Shown here: piece by piece, positions 5,356 to 6,100 of the stretch | Layout of the letters: each line of letters starts with the position of its first letter | Numbering within the stretch: position 1 is the first letter of the stretch | From: Nitrospirota bacterium | GTDB lineage: Bacteria; Nitrospirota; Thermodesulfovibrionia; Thermodesulfovibrionales; Dissulfurispiraceae | Length of the DNA stretch: 6,100 bases | Assembly: GCA_016212685.1 (NCBI GenBank) | Contig: JACREW010000033.1 | Span: forward strand, 1 to 6,100 | Direction of reading: 5' to 3' | Made by a program: the position numbers and the translations under genes | Notes under the pieces: model-generated | What the model saw: only the letters and a program-made list of their open reading frames with translations | Database searches by the model: none | What the model was told of the DNA's origin: nothing

Positions 5356-6100
5356 ATGTATAAGAAAATCCTTGCGGCGGTAAACGAGCACCTCAATTCC
5401 GAGATCTCCGCTCGGTATGCGCTGAACCTTGCCAGGGTATGCGGGGCAAAGCTGTACATCTGTTTCATTGCCGAAAAAGGCATGTCCGGATCGAGTTTTG
5501 AAGAGGCGGAAGAGACCGTAAAAAGGATATTTTTAGATGCGGAAAAAATGGAAATCACAGTCGAGGGCATAACAGAGACCGGAGAGCCTGTCGAGGAAAT
5601 AAATAAAATAGCAAGGCATGAAGGCATCGACATAGCCTTTGCATCGACAAGGAGAGAAGATGTCGAGAGGCGATTCTACGCAGGTACAGTTGCACGAAAC
5701 CTGTCCCTGAAGCTTTCATGCTCCGTAGCTCTCGTGCGCGGCGTCCATATGGGAAAGATCCACCCGAAAGACATCCTGATTCCTCTTAAGGCAAGGATTG
5801 ACCGCATGCGGGAGCGGGCGTATTTTACGGCTAAGATGGCCGAATGCTTCGGCTCTAAGGTCTTTGTCTTTCACGCGACAAAGCCTATCACGAAGTTTTT
5901 CCACGGCGAGATACACCTTACCCCGGCCCAATGGGAAAAGAGATTGCCCGAAGACATATCGAAGTTCATCGAGCACATGAAAAGATATAAGGTCGAAATT
6001 GAAGAAAGGCTTTCGCCGGGAGCGGCCGCAAAGAGCATAACCGTCGAGGCTGCATCAAGAAGGCATGACCTGATAATAATGGGCGCAAGCGAAAGGAGCA
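5356..6100 (+). CDS. tandem-domain universal stress protein (UspA family), 3' end beyond window
   Basis: An open frame of 248 codons runs off the right edge. The ATG at 5356 follows GGAG at 5347-5350 by five bases. The first UspA domain covers about 1-128: it opens with YKKILAAVN (2-10) and EISARYALNLARVCGAKLYI (16-35) and closes with AGTVARNLSLKLSCSVALVR (109-128), the normal end of a Usp fold. A second domain starts at about 138 with KDILIPL and reaches DLIIMGASERS (238-248), just where its nucleotide-binding loop begins. In domain 1 the usual G-x2-G before the G-S/T is replaced by STRREDVERR, so ATP binding there is doubtful. Such cytoplasmic proteins act in stress and energy-limitation responses, often as dimers. 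It is divergent from nifA and shares its 94-base control region. The missing end could hold only the rest of domain 2 or more. Confidence 0.85.
   Translation, partial: MYKKILAAVNEHLNSEISARYALNLARVCGAKLYICFIAEKGMSGSSFEEAEETVKRIFLDAEKMEITVEGITETGEPVEEINKIARHEGIDIAFASTRREDVERRFYAGTVARNLSLKLSCSVALVRGVHMGKIHPKDILIPLKARIDRMRERAYFTAKMAECFGSKVFVFHATKPITKFFHGEIHLTPAQWEKRLPEDISKFIEHMKRYKVEIEERLSPGAAAKSITVEAASRRHDLIIMGASERS

Noticed and set aside
5322..5976. Two minus-strand open frames (5322-5633 and 5716-5976) opposite the stress-protein gene
   Set aside because: Both are antisense to a frame with clear UspA sequence features and good initiation signals.

Overview
The window looks like chromosomal DNA from an anaerobic or facultative, potentially nitrogen-fixing bacterium. 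The clues are a NifA-type sigma-54 activator, a tandem universal stress protein, an M28 peptidase, moderate base composition, and frequent AGG, AGA and ATA codons. This would fit lineages such as Nitrospirota or the former Deltaproteobacteria. That placement is inference from style; no phylogenetic marker is present.

Layout: positions 1-2890 hold a plus-strand run. It starts with the possible tail of an upstream gene (1-36). Next come an AlkD-type DNA alkylation-repair glycosylase (42-767), a short leader-like reading frame resembling the start of a flavodoxin-type reductase (771-836), an unrecognised 217-residue protein (817-1470), a small exported protein (1561-2025) and an M28 zinc peptidase (2027-2890). 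Spacing is tight except for a 90-base gap at 1471-1560, so the run may be one or two transcripts. There is no obvious shared pathway: repair, unknown, envelope and peptidase functions lie side by side.

Positions 2892-5261 hold two minus-strand genes: nifA (5261 to 3714), then an orphan ParA-type ATPase (3662 to 2892). The parA 3' end meets the peptidase 3' end with one base between them, so no parB follows it here. Between nifA and parA are five tandem 7-base repeats that run into the nifA 3' end, overlapped by a 36-base inverted repeat.

Positions 5262-5355 form a divergent control region with an imperfect palindrome, followed by a plus-strand tandem UspA-family gene (from 5356) that runs off the right edge. 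No nif structural genes are visible, so the NifA targets must lie elsewhere.

I found no convincing new multi-gene system. The items most worth checking are the flavodoxin-like leader remnant, the heptamer/hairpin at the nifA-parA junction, the parA without parB, and the nifA/usp intergenic palindrome.
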